From assembly GCA_002197995.1 (NCBI GenBank), contig NGZR01000001.1, positions 8,804,001-8,868,000 of the forward strand: 64,000 bases of DNA, in the 5' to 3' direction. The translations under genes were made by a program, and so were the position numbers. Positions 45,601 through 58,258 of the stretch are shown here, in pieces. This DNA is from Gaeumannomyces sp. JS-464 (Eukaryota > Ascomycota > Sordariomycetes > Magnaporthales > Magnaporthaceae). How positions within the stretch are numbered: position 1 is the first letter of the stretch; each line of letters opens with the position of its first letter. Under the pieces are notes generated by a model. The model was not told where the DNA came from, did not search any database, and saw only the letters and a program-made list of their open reading frames with translations.

Positions 45601-48069
45601 ACTCTCTCTGTATGCCCTTGCCTCTATTACCCAGCCCGTATAAATAAAACCAATCATGACATGATGCTGGACACTAGGGAGATGACCTGCAGCTGGGGTA
45701 AAAGGAAGAGGAAGCAAAGCGCATTGGTGCCGCGGCACGGCGGGGGCCCACGGAACCCTTCAGTAGGTAAGACGATGGGGCCAACGAGACTGTGGAATAC
45801 CAGAGGCTAGGTCTGCCTCTCTTAGTCGACCTCGCAACTTTTTGCTGGATTGCGGTGGCGGCTGACTCCCCGATATAACCAGTCCCTTTACAGACACCGA
45901 GTTCACTGCCCTTTCCACCACCCCTCTCTCGGCCTTCCATTTCACCTGTTCTAGATAGCGCCGTTTCTCGTAGATGTCGGAACCGAAAAGGCTGCCAATC
46001 GACATGGGCCCAGCGGCGCCAACAATTCTCCCCCTGGCCCGCCCGGGCACACTTTCCTTCCTTGGTTTCCTTCTTCTCGTATTCACATCATGCGTACGCG
46101 ATGTAGAGAACAGCGGCCGGCCGACGATTGAGTGGGGGATTGCGGGCAGCCGCCGCTGGGAGGAGGGCCAGCTCTTGGGGCAGGCAAGGCACTTTGCATT
46201 CTTGTCGGTGCAAGTTCCCGTTCCAGAGGCCTTGGCGGCACCCGGGTGGTCCCCCAAACGACGGCCAGGATGGAAAATGACTGGACGGGGCCAGGAAGCC
46301 ACCATGGTAAGCACTTGCAGCGGCACGCTGCTGCTGCTGCTGCTGGTCTTTCCCTTCCCCTCTTCATGTTTTCTTCCCTCTTCAAACTTATGTTTCAGAT
46401 GCTCAGGAATCCCTTTCGGCCGTTGGGCCTTTCTCCTTGTTCATCCACACCCTCTTCCCAAAACCAGCTAAACAGAAGGAAGACCACATGTGATGTGATA
46501 GTGCGTGCGGATCGACTGCACTGTGACTATCGGGCGCCAGTCCCTGCCAATGATGTAGGGAGGGCGTGTCTTCACCTCGAGTGGCCTGATCTCCTACCTC
46601 TTGTACTCATGTCGAATAAAAGCCACGTCCGCCCGGGTCAACGCTAAGACAGCCGGTTGCCGCTAGATCAACGTGTAAAGACAACACACCACCTACATCG
46701 GGGCCCAAAACCCTAGACCGGGCCCTGCCAGCGGGGGCGCGCGGGAAACGGTAAACCAACGCCAGGCGCAGACGACGAAGACAGGGGTCTGTCCCGTGCA
46801 TGCTGTATACCGACGGGCAAGGGGCCGATGGAAGGCGACGGGGACGGATCGGCCTTGTGCTCGTGGATCTCCGTTGGCTCTCCATAGGTTTCTGTATTAT
46901 CTAGTCTGCCCCTTAATTCCACGTTTAATCTTCCAGGCCCCAGGAGACGGGGCAGAGTCTGCAGCGTATCGGCCGGCGGGCTCATGCTCCCCGGCAGCCT
47001 GCTTACGTGCATATCTCCGGGATTATTTCGTCATTCACCTGTCGTAGAATCCATGTTCGCCCCAGCACAGCGCGGTGGTAGCGCCGACTGGCAAAAAAAG
47101 GGGGGCTCAGCCAGGTAGGGCCTATTCGAACTACTGTACACTAAAGCATGCGCCAGAAAAAAGAGTCAGGGCAAAACGCGACAAACACACATGACAGTAT
47201 CAAGATGGGCTTTTAACGGACTCGGAGGAACAGAAACGTGGACCAGGCGAATATGGCCGAGTCCGGCGGACTTCAACGCTCGCTGCAAAGTACCACGTTT
47301 TCACGAACTCTAAACAGCCAGACTTGTCTCCCTAGCGATGCCCCGTGCTCGCGTGGCGCCCGGCGGTCTGCTCGGGGGCCAGGTCCAGACACGGCAGCTG
47401 ATTTTAGGAGGCTCCCGTTCCGGGCTCGTCCATGGCCGGCTCCGGTAGGACGCTGACGACGCCAGGCGCAGAACAGAGGAAGGCCAAGGAAGTCGGGACG
47501 GGGCCTCGCCTCCAGGAGTTTGCTTGGGCCTTTTTTTTGTCGACGTCTTGCCCTAAGTCGCCTCCCTCCGGCTTGCCTCTTTCACAGAGGCTCGAGAGAC
47601 GCCTCCGGGGTGGCCATGGGGCGTGCGGCTTTACGCGTCTGTGCCGGACGGGGGGCGAAAGAAAAAAAAAAGAAAAAAAAAAAAAAAAGAAACAGAACTA
47701 GGCGCGTCTTCACTGCCACAGGGCGTGGTGAAAGAGCCAGCACGGGCAAGCTAGCGGGAAGGGCTCATAAGGCCGAAACTTAAAATAACATCGTATGGAT
47801 GAACCGACACCGGGAGCTTCCAGAACCGCCACCCCTCCCAGTCGAGCACACCGGTCAGCGAATCGGGGCGATTTGGTTGGCCCTCCACACTCGCCAGGAA
47901 GCGAAGGTAGCGACGACGGCACGCTACCCAAGAAAACGAGTGGAGGAGAGCTGGGAGGTGCAGCCTCGCTGCACCGGGCCTGGGCAGGGCAAACAAACAC
48001 TCGCAGCGCAGCGCACTTGTTCTTGGGAGTTTGCCCCGATCGAGAACGGCGCGCTATCGGGTGGCTTTG

Positions 48070-48104
48070 TTTTTTATTTTATTTATTTATTTATATATAT
48101 ATAT
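48070..48104. repeat. TTTA / TA simple repeat
   Basis: A T-rich stretch, then about four TTTA units and a short (TA)5. The most A/T-rich block of the gap. Confidence 0.8.
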
Positions 48105-51100
48105 TTGGTTTGCTCGGCCGAGAACAAAACAGTGATCCAATGATCTTGAAGAGACGAATGAACAAAGAGTGGCAACAGCAAAGAGGAGTCACGTCCTTTA
48201 CAGTAGCGGTGCCCCATGCAAGTCATTCACGGGATCGGCCATGCGCACCCTGGCTATCCATCCACCTATCCTGTCCTGTCTCGCTATGGGCCGTTTGGGA
48301 CCCAATGTTACACATGGGACTAATCGCCCTAGATACTCTTTTCCATTTAGCTGGCACCGGTCTGCTTGTCAAATTTGAATGACGGGGCCACTAGCTCCAG
48401 GAGCGGGAGGCTATCTCGACCACCAAGGAGGTCAAAATAAATAGGGGAAATAATAAACCTGTTCTCAGCCAGTGGGGGGGGAAGGGGAGGTGTGGGCAAA
48501 AGGCCGAATGTCGCTCACATCGCAATACTAAACGGAAAGGAAAATCAAATGGAAGAAGGAACGAGAGAGAGAGAACAAAGGAGAGGAGCCGAGCGCGATG
48601 AAAGAAGGCGGCGGCGGCGCGGCAGGCAAACTGGAGCCTTTGCCCCCTTCCGTGTTGGTCGGGCTGCAGTTACCCTGGACCATTGCGCAGGCTGGCCCTG
48701 CCACCAATTAGATCTCAACCTGATGCCGCGGTGGGGCGAGTCCATTTGCTGCAAATACCCCTGCACCATGAATGATTGATCCTCTTTTTTTTTTTTTTTT
48801 TCTTCCTCTCCCTTTTCTCTGCGTATTCCATCCCGCTCAGGCCTGGGGATGGCTGCATGCTCCTTGGCCTTTCCTTCTTTTCCTTCGGATAGCGGCATGG
48901 TCTGCTGCTGCATGGAAAACAGAAGACTGCTTCCCAGGTTTCGAAAAGAAAACAAGGGGCTTGATGCATCGCTGATCGCTGGCTGCTGGTCTGAGCGCTG
49001 GTGGACAGAGTCCTTTTTCTCTCCCCGACCTGAAAACTTCCTTTTTCTCTTCCTCGACGCTTGCTCGTCCGTATGGTGATCGTCCGATCGCTTTTTTTTT
49101 TCTTTCTTTCTGACCTTCCTTTAGCAGGTATATCTTTCGCCTAAACTCCATCTGGGTCTGAGGCTTGGGGGCGTGTAAATAGCCAGACTGTGGGGATCGA
49201 CTTGGCAAAATACTGTCGGCTCTCATCCTCCTCCAGCTTGTAAACCAATCCGGCGTTATCGCCTCCCATTGGCCGGCCGAGCCTGGTGCCGGGATCTGCG
49301 GGTGGACGCCTACCGCCGCGCTGGAGATAGTGTTGCGGTGCCCAGGATCTCGTACCTACAACGTACCTCGCATGCCGGCCGATGCGGTTTTGGAGTGGAG
49401 GCTGGGGTGGAATTGCAGGCCGATGGGAGCTGGGGGAACGCGAAACAGGTGGCATAGCCCGCTCATGGGAGAATGCCGTGTCTGCAACGGAAAACATGGG
49501 ACGGGAGATGCAGGGCGAGAGTAACCATTAGTTCGCCAGTGCCGAGCACACGAGCGTGGGAGGAGCCTTGAGACGGTCGAGCCCAGTCGACGCCCAAAAA
49601 AGGAAGAAAAAATGTCTTGTTCGTCTGATAGATGTTTGCCCTGGGGTGTTGTGCGCTGTACACATACCAAAGAGGACGAACGAAACCGTTCGATGGAGTA
49701 AAAGCGAATACTTGGGGTCTAGCATGGACGGCCATACTCCCTCCATAGGGAAAGGGGAGGCTGCAGCAGGTCCCTGCGCCTTGATAATAGCATCGGATAG
49801 ACACTCTAGAAGCGCGCCAAGGAACAACATGGAAGGGGAAAGAAGCAACGGAGAGAGGCTCGTGGGCCTCTCTGGCTTATGGAGACCCATGAGCAAGGCG
49901 TGGGACAAGGCAGGGCAGAATAGCAGACTGACCCAGACCCCCTAGGTGACCATTGCCCACTTGCCACCTTACTGTGCTTGACCGAGCGGGGCCGAGTCGA
50001 TGGACTAGTGAGGTACCAACACACCTCATCTCCTAGCCCCGGAGGGTGGATGTTATGGAAGCCAGTAATGCAGGCTAGCAGTAGACTGCCGGGTTGGCCT
50101 CCTCCACCCAGCGCCTTCAAGCCGCGGCGGGCCGAAGGCGTAGCGTAGCGTATCCATCATCTCGTGGTCTTCTGCCTGCCTACATGTCCTCCACCGTGGC
50201 AGGCAGGTAGACAAATAGCCAGCAGGCCCCTATCCTATCAGACGCGCATATGATATTCGCCTCGGAAACTTGCTCCTGGCCAGTGCGGCGGGCGTCGTCT
50301 GGTAGTCTTTGCGTCGTGTGCTTGCCGGGAGGAGCTGCTCGTGGGTGGCGCCTGTGACTAGCTGCCCGGCCCCAAAGGTGCGGCTGGGCAGGTATTGGAT
50401 TTGTACAGGGACGTCGGCCGTCGACGCAGCAAATACACTGCCCGCCGGACTGAGCTGGGCCTTGCCGTGTACGGCCAGAACGGGGGCGACTGACCGAGGA
50501 GAAGGGTGCGATGTATGGCTGGGGAAAAGCACCCCCTCCCATCTGGACCCAAACACCAGCGCGCTGCTGCTCCCTCCTCCACTTTTCCCATCTCCCGGCC
50601 ATTTGTATTACTGTTTTTTTCCCTGGCCATCTGAGGGGCCCTCTTTTCTGTTTCGTCTGCCGGTTGGCGCCAGGCTGTCTTAAGTGGTAGAATCCGCACG
50701 ACCCAGGTGTCTCCAGCTTAAAGAGGCCGGGCAGTCGCACTTCTCCTCGCTCCTTCCCTCTCGCAGCAAGATGCCCCTGTCGTCATCTACTTTGCTCCTT
50801 CCATCACTCAATTTTTCAATCCCAGACTCCATTTGAGCATAATCCACGCAGCAGCGCAAAAGTGCTCCTCCAAGAGCCGCTGTTCTCGCGACGCCACACA
50901 CGCCTTGGCCAGTCTTTTTGCACTTTCCGTTCCTGCAAAAGACGCTGCCAGCCGGCCGCCTCACACACATAGCCCGAAGGCTTCTATCCGGCACCTGGTG
51001 CTACCGTGCTCAGCTCCTGGCCCAGGTTGAGCCTCCAATACCACCAGACCACACACACCATCGTCTGGGTGCCTCCACCTCCACCTCCACCACTGCCGCT

Positions 51101-51108
51101 GGCTGCTA

Positions 51109-51109
<1 letters not shown>

Positions 51110-51145
<36 letters not shown>
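51110..51145. repeat. (CA)n dinucleotide microsatellite
   Basis: About 18 CA units inside a pyrimidine/adenine-rich stretch upstream of vib-1. Confidence 0.95.
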
Positions 51146-51148
<3 letters not shown>

Positions 51149-54100
51149 GCGGGCGGGCACACACAGACGCACACGCTTCTCAACCCTCACACCTTTCCTG
51201 ACCCTTCTTCCACCGCCCGCTTCTGCACCATCTAGCCTTCGGACCACACCTGCTGCGTACGCGCACGTCCTCGTATTGTCAACAGCCTCGTACTTTACCG
51301 TCCAGGCCGGCCTCATGCCAGGATTGCCCCGACAAGCTACAACTTCTGCTCCCCTGCTGTCCGAGCCCAGGAGCCGCCACTAACCCCAGGCGCAAATCAC
51401 TATCGTACCTCCTCAGAGGTATATAGCCGCATGCTCCATCCGCAGTGTCTCCGCATCCAAGACTACCCTTTCCACACCTGCCTTCCGCTCTTCGGAAATA
51501 TCCCGAAGACATCTCACCTCGCACAATCACATCTCAGATCCGACCAACCTCCTCCCCGGAGCAGTCGATAAGCATAGGGAAGACAAACGCAATCTTCCAG
51601 TCGGTGCACCAAGCCGACTCGCACCATCCCGTGGCCCTGCACACAGCCCGGGACAGCCAGCAACATCTGTCCCTGGAGACAGACGCCACGAAATAGGAGA
51701 CAGTCTGCCGTCCAAGAGACACCAAAAGACACGACCTCTCCCAGACTGGTTCGACCAACGAACATCAGAGTGACCACACGGACAAACAACCCCCACACAT
51801 ACCACCGCCCACCGAGAAGCCACGAGGACGCTGCCGCAAGGGACGGCAGAAGTAGAAAAGCCCCAGGAGCACAGCAGTCATCGACGAAAAGGCGATTTAC
51901 GAGGAACGATACCATAGGGTGGTAATCCACAAGGGTGTCTAAGAACGAAAAAAGAACGGGGGAGCACCGAGCAGCAAGATATCGGAGCCCGCGTCCGAGA
52001 GAGAAAGCAGTAAGCCCCCTTAACCCCCTCTCTGCCCTGGGCCAATGAGGCCGCTGAGCCCTCCCCCGGCCCCTGTGCGCGTCGGGTCTTGCCCAGCACC
52101 CTCCTTGCCATTTCCAAGGAACACTCCTGCATTTCACCTCTCACAGCGGCCATGCCCGTCGCGTTGATGGCACGCCGGACCACAAATGACTGCCAGTCCC
52201 GACCCCCTGGCTGGCCCGCCATGCTCGTGTTCGATCTGGGCGCGCCTCGCCGGCCATGAGGCTGCGCGCGGCTACTGCGAACTCATCCCCTCTCGGGGAT
52301 TTTCATCCTCCCATTGCACCTCCCGCAGACGCCGCAGATCGTAGCCATACGGGACGAAGCAGCCGGCCGGCATGTCTACTTCTTGCAGCCGTGGGACCCA
52401 CGCTAACTTCGTCCGGACAGGGGCTGCTTTCGCCACGATCGTCGAGAATCCCATTGTCTGCTTTGCGGACCCGCATCCTACACGCCGCAAAGGCAGGTCA
52501 GTTGTGTCCCTGGTTTGTTTCTTTCATCCTACAGGACGACGGCGCTGTCCGACGTCCGATACGGCTAAGTTGGAGGGAGTTTACCTCCGGCACCAGCCAA
52601 GCTCATGGGATCAGAAGATTACCATAATACCAAGCCTCAAGTTTGAGAAGCAGACCGGGGAGCTTCATTTGCACTGCCCTTAATCATTGTACTTGCCCAG
52701 TGGGTGTCGACAGCGAAGGTCGGATATCCCCATCCGACCTGTCACCGACAGCGCCACAAACCCCAGTGCTCCACAAGCACTGTAATCCCCTGTTCATCTC
52801 AGCCAGCCCTTTGTACTAGATTCGCGTCTAGCTTCCCACCTTCTGCCTTTTGTCTCTGCCCTTTCCAAGAATATGATGGCATCTGTCCTTGCTGAAGACA
52901 GCTAACAATGGGGTGGGACTGTGTAGGTTGGCAAAAGTTTAACAATTAGGAATGACAGCGACGGATTGGATGAAGGTTGGTTCGCCTAGGGCCCTTGTTT
53001 TAGTGGTCGTGCCCCTCTGTCAAACAGCCTCTCTCGGGCACACCCTTGGAGGCTGGCGCACACGGTTGGACCAGCCTCGAGCACTGTGGGGCACACAGCC
53101 CAAGTGCTTCAGCAGCGGACCATGCCCCCACCTCCCCCGATCCCGGGCTACCCTGGCGTCTCCTCCCGAAGATCAGTGGGCCGCCCTGCTAACGGCGTTG
53201 GTGGGATAGCCCCAGCAGCAAAACAACATCGAGACCCTCCTGTGCAACGAGGCCAGCAGGGGCAGCGACCCTCACATGAATCCTCTTCCAAAGGTACCCA
53301 GCAGCTTACATGGCCATGAAAATGGCATCAGCCATTGCATTGCAGTCTTACGTCCCCCTCCCCATTTTGATGTTCAGTATCCCCCATCTTTTCCGATCTT
53401 ACTTCCCCACTCTGCCGGCCTATTCTTTCTTCTGTTCTTGATTTTATTGCCAAACCTTTTCATCCCTTTCCACCCCTCAGTTGGTGATGCAGTCGGCTCC
53501 CTTGGGCACGAGAAAAGAAGTAGACCAAGACAAGGAGGGGAAAAGAGCAGCAAATACGGAGCCAGATCTCACTCTACCTCTGCCACCAATCCTCCCACCC
53601 TCCTTTCGGCTGCAGCCACAAGGCTCAGAGAGCGAGCAAGGATCCGCCGGCCCTTGGAAGTCGCCGTGCCGAGGACAATGATGACATGCAATTAATTTAA
53701 TCATTGTCCACGGCTCTCCACTGAGGGAATGAGGCGACAAGAAGAGGAGAGCCAGAGGAGAGCGACTGAGATTGAGAGGATGGATGAGGAGCGAGCAGCC
53801 AATCAAGACTGCGCTTGCCGTCGGCTTGGATAACAAAGGTGAGCAGCAGCCCTTTTCAATTGCTCAGGTCCTGTTCCCAGCCACAAACTGCCACTCCCAA
53901 TGCCCCCTCTCAAACCCTCTGCCTGAAGCCTTACTGGCCCAGGCGCACATCACCTTTTCCCGCCGCCACCCTCTGCACCCCTCCTCCCTCGTGCCCACGC
54001 CCATGCTTGTTTGGTTGTATTTTCTTTTCTTTTCTCTCTTTTCGGCCCTTGAGCGCCATCCTTTCTCGGACCGGTCTGCAGACTCGGTGAGGGCCAGATG

Positions 54101-56286
54101 CGCCCCTCCCTGTCGAGGCTAGTCGGCCATGTTTGCCCGCCCGAGTCCGCATCCTTTGCTTGCCATCGGCCCCGTTCCCCCAACCGCGCCGCTCACGTCG
54201 GACCCGAGCCTCGTCTTCCCCCATGTGCCTTGGCTCCGCAATCCGCGTCCCGAAAGTTCATGCTTTCTAGGCCAGCGTGTTTTGCCTCGTGGGTGCAGGC
54301 CAGGATGGGAAGGAGGAGCTCTGGCTCTTGAATGACGATTGGTGCTACGCGACCATTTCTTCCCGATGGTTGGGTTGTCGCGGCTGGGGGGGCGTGCTCG
54401 AATCAAAAGTGGCTGCTGCTCGAGCTCCCGATTTGACAGGCAGCAGCATGGCCCGTTCCCATTTGCAGCACACTCGCAGTGCGGTGTGGCTGTTTGCCGC
54501 TGCTTCCCAACGCTGGAGCTGCACGCTCTGGGAAGGCCGCAGGGTGGTGTGGGTTCAAGGCAAGGGCGGGCGGCCTGGCGGGTGGCACGAAAACAATGCA
54601 CCTCCCACCAGCAGCCGATCACGAATGTACCTGGTGGTTCCAGGTTGTACTGTACTGGTTGCCAGTGCAGCTGCCAGGGCCTGCCTGCCCGGCATCGTCC
54701 TTTCAGAGCACGAACAGCATGGCCTCGTCTGCAGGCTGGCTTGCAGGCCCTATCCCCCATCTTACTTCACCTACATGCCCATATAACCCCCCTGCATAAT
54801 GCTATCCTGGACACGAATGCGAGTGGAGGCGTCAAAGGGAACAGCCGAAAACCTCCTTCCGGGACTCCCTACCAGCCCTACCGAGAGTAAAATAGCAGGC
54901 CTGCGCACTGCGCCCGCCCCTTCACTGCCATTTCCGTCCTCGATCCCGTCCCTCTCGTCATTCTGTTTGCACTTGCTTGCACTTGGAAACGCACCAAGCA
55001 CGCCTGCTGCTGCTGCTGCTGCGCGCTTCTAGAACTGTGGTTCCGGGGCCGATATGCTGACAAGGATTTCACTGTGTAGGTCGCTCATTCAGCCAGGCAG
55101 CTCGCCTACCCGCTCAATTCTCAAGTTACACAGGCACCAGAAAAAAAAAAGGACACATGCGGTCCAGTTACTCCGCCGCTACAGTCCCCCGGCCGGCGGT
55201 TGGATCACATTGCACCTTTTTTTCTCTTTCGTTCTTGCTTTCTCCCACTCTCCCTGGCTCTCGTTTCTTTCTTTTCCCCTGTTTCCGTGAGCCTTGGGAT
55301 TCCCTCCGTGATCGTACACGTTGCACAAACATGCGGCTACATTAGGATGAGCAATCCGCACAATTTCCCCTTCTAACTTTATACCCTCACCGTCAGGAAT
55401 TCGAATCCTCGTCCCCGGATTTCGAGTACAGCGAGTTCTCGGGTGGCCCTGATATGAGGTATGTGGTACAGCCCCAGCGCCTTTCATTGGTTTCTTCCCC
55501 CAGGCCCGATTTGCGCTTTGCACAGTTTATATGGCAGGTGCACTGCACTATTGGCCCCTGCACTATTGGCCCGGCCGGCTGTGCTTTCCATATACCTAGG
55601 CAGGCCGGCTGCGGTGCGCGTCTTTCCAGGCCGTCTTAAACCACCCGATATCCTGCTCCTGGGCGACTGTCCCGGGACCCAGGTCCCTCTCCTTTCCTCC
55701 CTTGCCTTCTTCCGTCAGCCAGGAACCTCCACTCTCGCAGGCTCGACTGCCGGAGGAAGGCTTCCTGTCCCCCTGGCACTTGTTGCTCGCTGCAAATCAA
55801 TCCACTGGCCATTTCTTTTTTTTTTCCCTACCCGGCTTGCTCTTTTTGGGCTCACCAGGTGCTCCTCTGTTATTTTTCCTCCTCTTTTCCTTTCTGCTCG
55901 TCCTCCTTCTCCTCTATCCTTATCATCCGCTATTCCTCCCCTTGTCCACCCGCAGCGGCACGAAAACGACAGAGAAAATGGACAGCTGCTACGGTGCTTG
56001 AAGGTATCACTTGAACAACATTGGGCTCTGCAGCAATCACCGGCAGACGCAGTGGCTCGGTGGCAAGTGTGCACCCGCTCCCTGGTTTTTGTGCGACGCA
56101 GCGTTGTTGGCAGTGCCACAGCTGGTAGCACAGTACGCCCGCCGAGACGTGTTGCAGAGGCAGCGCGACACAACACAAGCCCAGCTGCGTCAGTGCCGGC
56201 TGTGGCGGGCTCTGGCATTTATTTCCGACCCCGACACCAGTCTGCTGGGCTCTCGTTTTGCTGATCACCCGTGATGTGTACTTCAG

Positions 56287-58176
56287 ATACGGCCAGGACG
56301 CCAACACAACCCCGGCCTTGAATCTCGGAAGCGCGGTGCAGACCGTGCAGCCTGCCCCGGCCTTGCCACTGTACTCCCAGGGCCAACCCCCTTCCATCTA
56401 CAACCCTTCCGTGGCGTACCCACAAGAGTCAGCCGCTTCGTCGCTGTTTTCCGCCCTACAAACCTCCTCACCCATCCTCAGCATACTCAACTGAGGCGCC
56501 ACGGCTCTTCAAGGTACGTGAGCCGGGACCCCGACTTCCTCTTCCCGTGCCTGTCTCCGACCGCCCCGGCATTTTCTGTACGATGGGTCGTAGATCGTCA
56601 CGTTCTATCCTCTCTTAGACTGGCTATGATGGCGATGCCGCTGCTGCGCTTGCATTTCGTGTAATGTTGGCGCCGTCCTTTGGACAAGGCGTCGCAGCCA
56701 AGCTGGAGCTTACAAAAGTTGCAGCACCAGCTCGTCGATTGGCATGTATGGCCACCGAAGCGCCCTGCCCGTACCGGAACCGCTCAGTCCACGAAACCTC
56801 TACCGGAGCAACCTGAGGAGGTCTCAGGATCAGAGATCAAGCTCGGCCTTTGGCGGCTACCCCCGACAGTCCCACATCACCTCGCCGACGTCGAGCCCCC
56901 ACGCCTTTGGCGCATCCAGTCACAGGATGGACCAGTACAACACCAAATCAGGGCCGCAAACCCTCCCGCCCCTTCTGAGCCTTGTCCCCCAGGGAACCTT
57001 GTACTATGTGGACGGAACGGCGCCCAACGGGACTAAAATCACTTTCGACATTCAGGGCGTCATCGACAAAGGCTTCTTTCTCGCCGATCACGAGTGGACG
57101 TGCTACCGGAGAAACTACTTCTCCTGCGTCTGCTCCTTCTCCTTAAGCCCTCCAACTCACTCGTGGCCAACCACGCCCGCGATCCAGTTTATTCAGGAGA
57201 GTACCCAGACGACCTACACGGTTGCTGGCTTTGCCATGTCCATCTCGGCAGTGGTGTCGGAAAACGACACACAAACCATTGAGCTGGTCCAACATACCCC
57301 CAAGAGAGACAAAGGCCCCGTTTCGGCACCGGACAAAGTGCGCCTCTCGCCCAAGTCGGTTGGCCACCCACATCTCAACGTGTTCCCTCAGGTCGACGGG
57401 ACCCTCAGAGGCGCGGGCTACGAATTCAGCCAGGGTCAGACGCCGACAGCGACGGAACACACGTTTGAGCGAATCCAGTTCAAACAGGCGACGGCCAACA
57501 ACGGCAAACGCCGGGCAGCCCAGCAGTATTACCACCTCGTGGTCGAGCTCTGGGCCGACGTTTCGGGGAGCCAGAGCTCGGGGGCGCCGCAGTGGGTCAA
57601 GGTTGGGTACAAAAAGTCGGCCAAGATGATTGTGCGAGGCCGCTCGCCAGGCCACTACCAGTCGGAAAGGAGGGGGAGCGCCAGCAGCGGCCCTGGAGGC
57701 GCGTCGGGAAGCTTCGGGTACGGAGTTCCCGGCCCAGAGTTCACTTCTGCTGGGTCAGGGATAATGGGCTCCACGTTTGGACACTCGACGACGTACGACC
57801 GCGCGGCAGCGGATACGGATCAAGCACCCGCCACTCGCAAGAGGTTGGCGTAGACACCATCATGACGGACGATCACAAGCCGATGCACGACACGAAGGAG
57901 TACCACTACTACCCGAACACCATCTACGAGAATGGCCACAACGTGGAAATGTTCCAGCACTCATCCCGCGATCATCAAGTCGGCGGCGTCAGCCATACGC
58001 TTCCCAGCCCGACGGATCACCACTCAAAGGTGAAGCCCGAGTACGACAATGGTCGGCCCCTGTACCACCCGGGCCCGCAATGGAGCCGAGCTGGTCAGTG
58101 TGGCCGGTACGAGAGCAAGCACACCTCAAACGGCTTTTACCCTACTGTCCCCTCGTCTGGCCTCAACATGACTTGA
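56287..58176 (+). CDS. vib-1: VIB-1/XprG-type NDT80/PhoG-family transcription factor (5' end unresolved, three apparent one-base breaks)
   Basis: Recognisable exons are 56287-56517 and 56619-58176, joined by a GT-AG intron (donor GTGAGC at 56518, phase 0). N-terminal part: YGQDANTTPALNLGSAVQTV, then TQLRRHGSS, YDGDAAAALAF and KLELTK. The NDT80/PhoG DNA-binding domain follows, from TLPPLLSLVPQGTLYYVDGT through NEWT-like HEWTCYRRNYFSCVCSFSL to KKSAKMIVRGRSPGHYQ. A tail rich in Tyr and His ends GFYPTVPSSGLNMT. VIB-1 controls secreted proteases, carbon-starvation response and heterokaryon incompatibility in Neurospora; the Aspergillus counterpart is XprG. The frame must shift near 56463-56470, 56741-56744 and 57800-57806, each equal to one missing base. 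The tail after 57806 lies in a different frame from the DNA-binding domain. The initiating exon upstream of 56287 was not identified. Confidence 0.85.
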
Positions 58177-58207
58177 CGGGCTGTCACGGCCGCAACAGGC
58201 AGAGAGA

Positions 58208-58258
58208 TCACCATGATGCATGGTGAATAAGCAACGATGCCCCGAGTCCTGGGGCATC
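58208..58258 (+). promoter_or_regulatory. Two tandem perfect stem-loops in the vib-1 3' UTR
   Basis: The first hairpin is TCACCATG, loop ATG, CATGGTGA (58208-58226). The second is GATGCCCC, loop GAGTCCT, GGGGCATC (58236-58258). Both have uninterrupted 8-bp stems and begin 32 nt after the stop codon. They could mark a transcript-stability or protein-binding element; function is unknown. Confidence 0.6.

Larger units (their letters stand above)
37208..56286. other. 19-kb divergent intergenic region upstream of vib-1
   Basis: No frame in this interval has domain-like sequence or coherent exon structure. It contains a 27-nt C run (40399-40425), GT and CA microsatellites (42611-42668, 51110-51145), several A/T homopolymers, and long pyrimidine-rich stretches from about 50,700 onward. 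Those stretches look like the extended promoter and leader of the rightward vib-1 gene. A possible leader exon lies before GTATCAC at 56008. Upstream coding for vib-1 residues before TACGGCCAG at 56288 is not resolved. Non-coding transcripts are possible but not demonstrable. Confidence 0.6.

Noticed and set aside
50180..50740. 186-codon minus-strand frame in the vib-1 upstream gap
   Set aside because: Composition is not fungal-coding-like, and no recognisable motif or splice structure extends it.
55978..56001. ATG at 55978 as the vib-1 start
   Set aside because: It opens MDSCYGA then a stop, and its phase at the nearby GTATCAC donor does not match the TACGGCCAG exon; kept only as an unresolved candidate.
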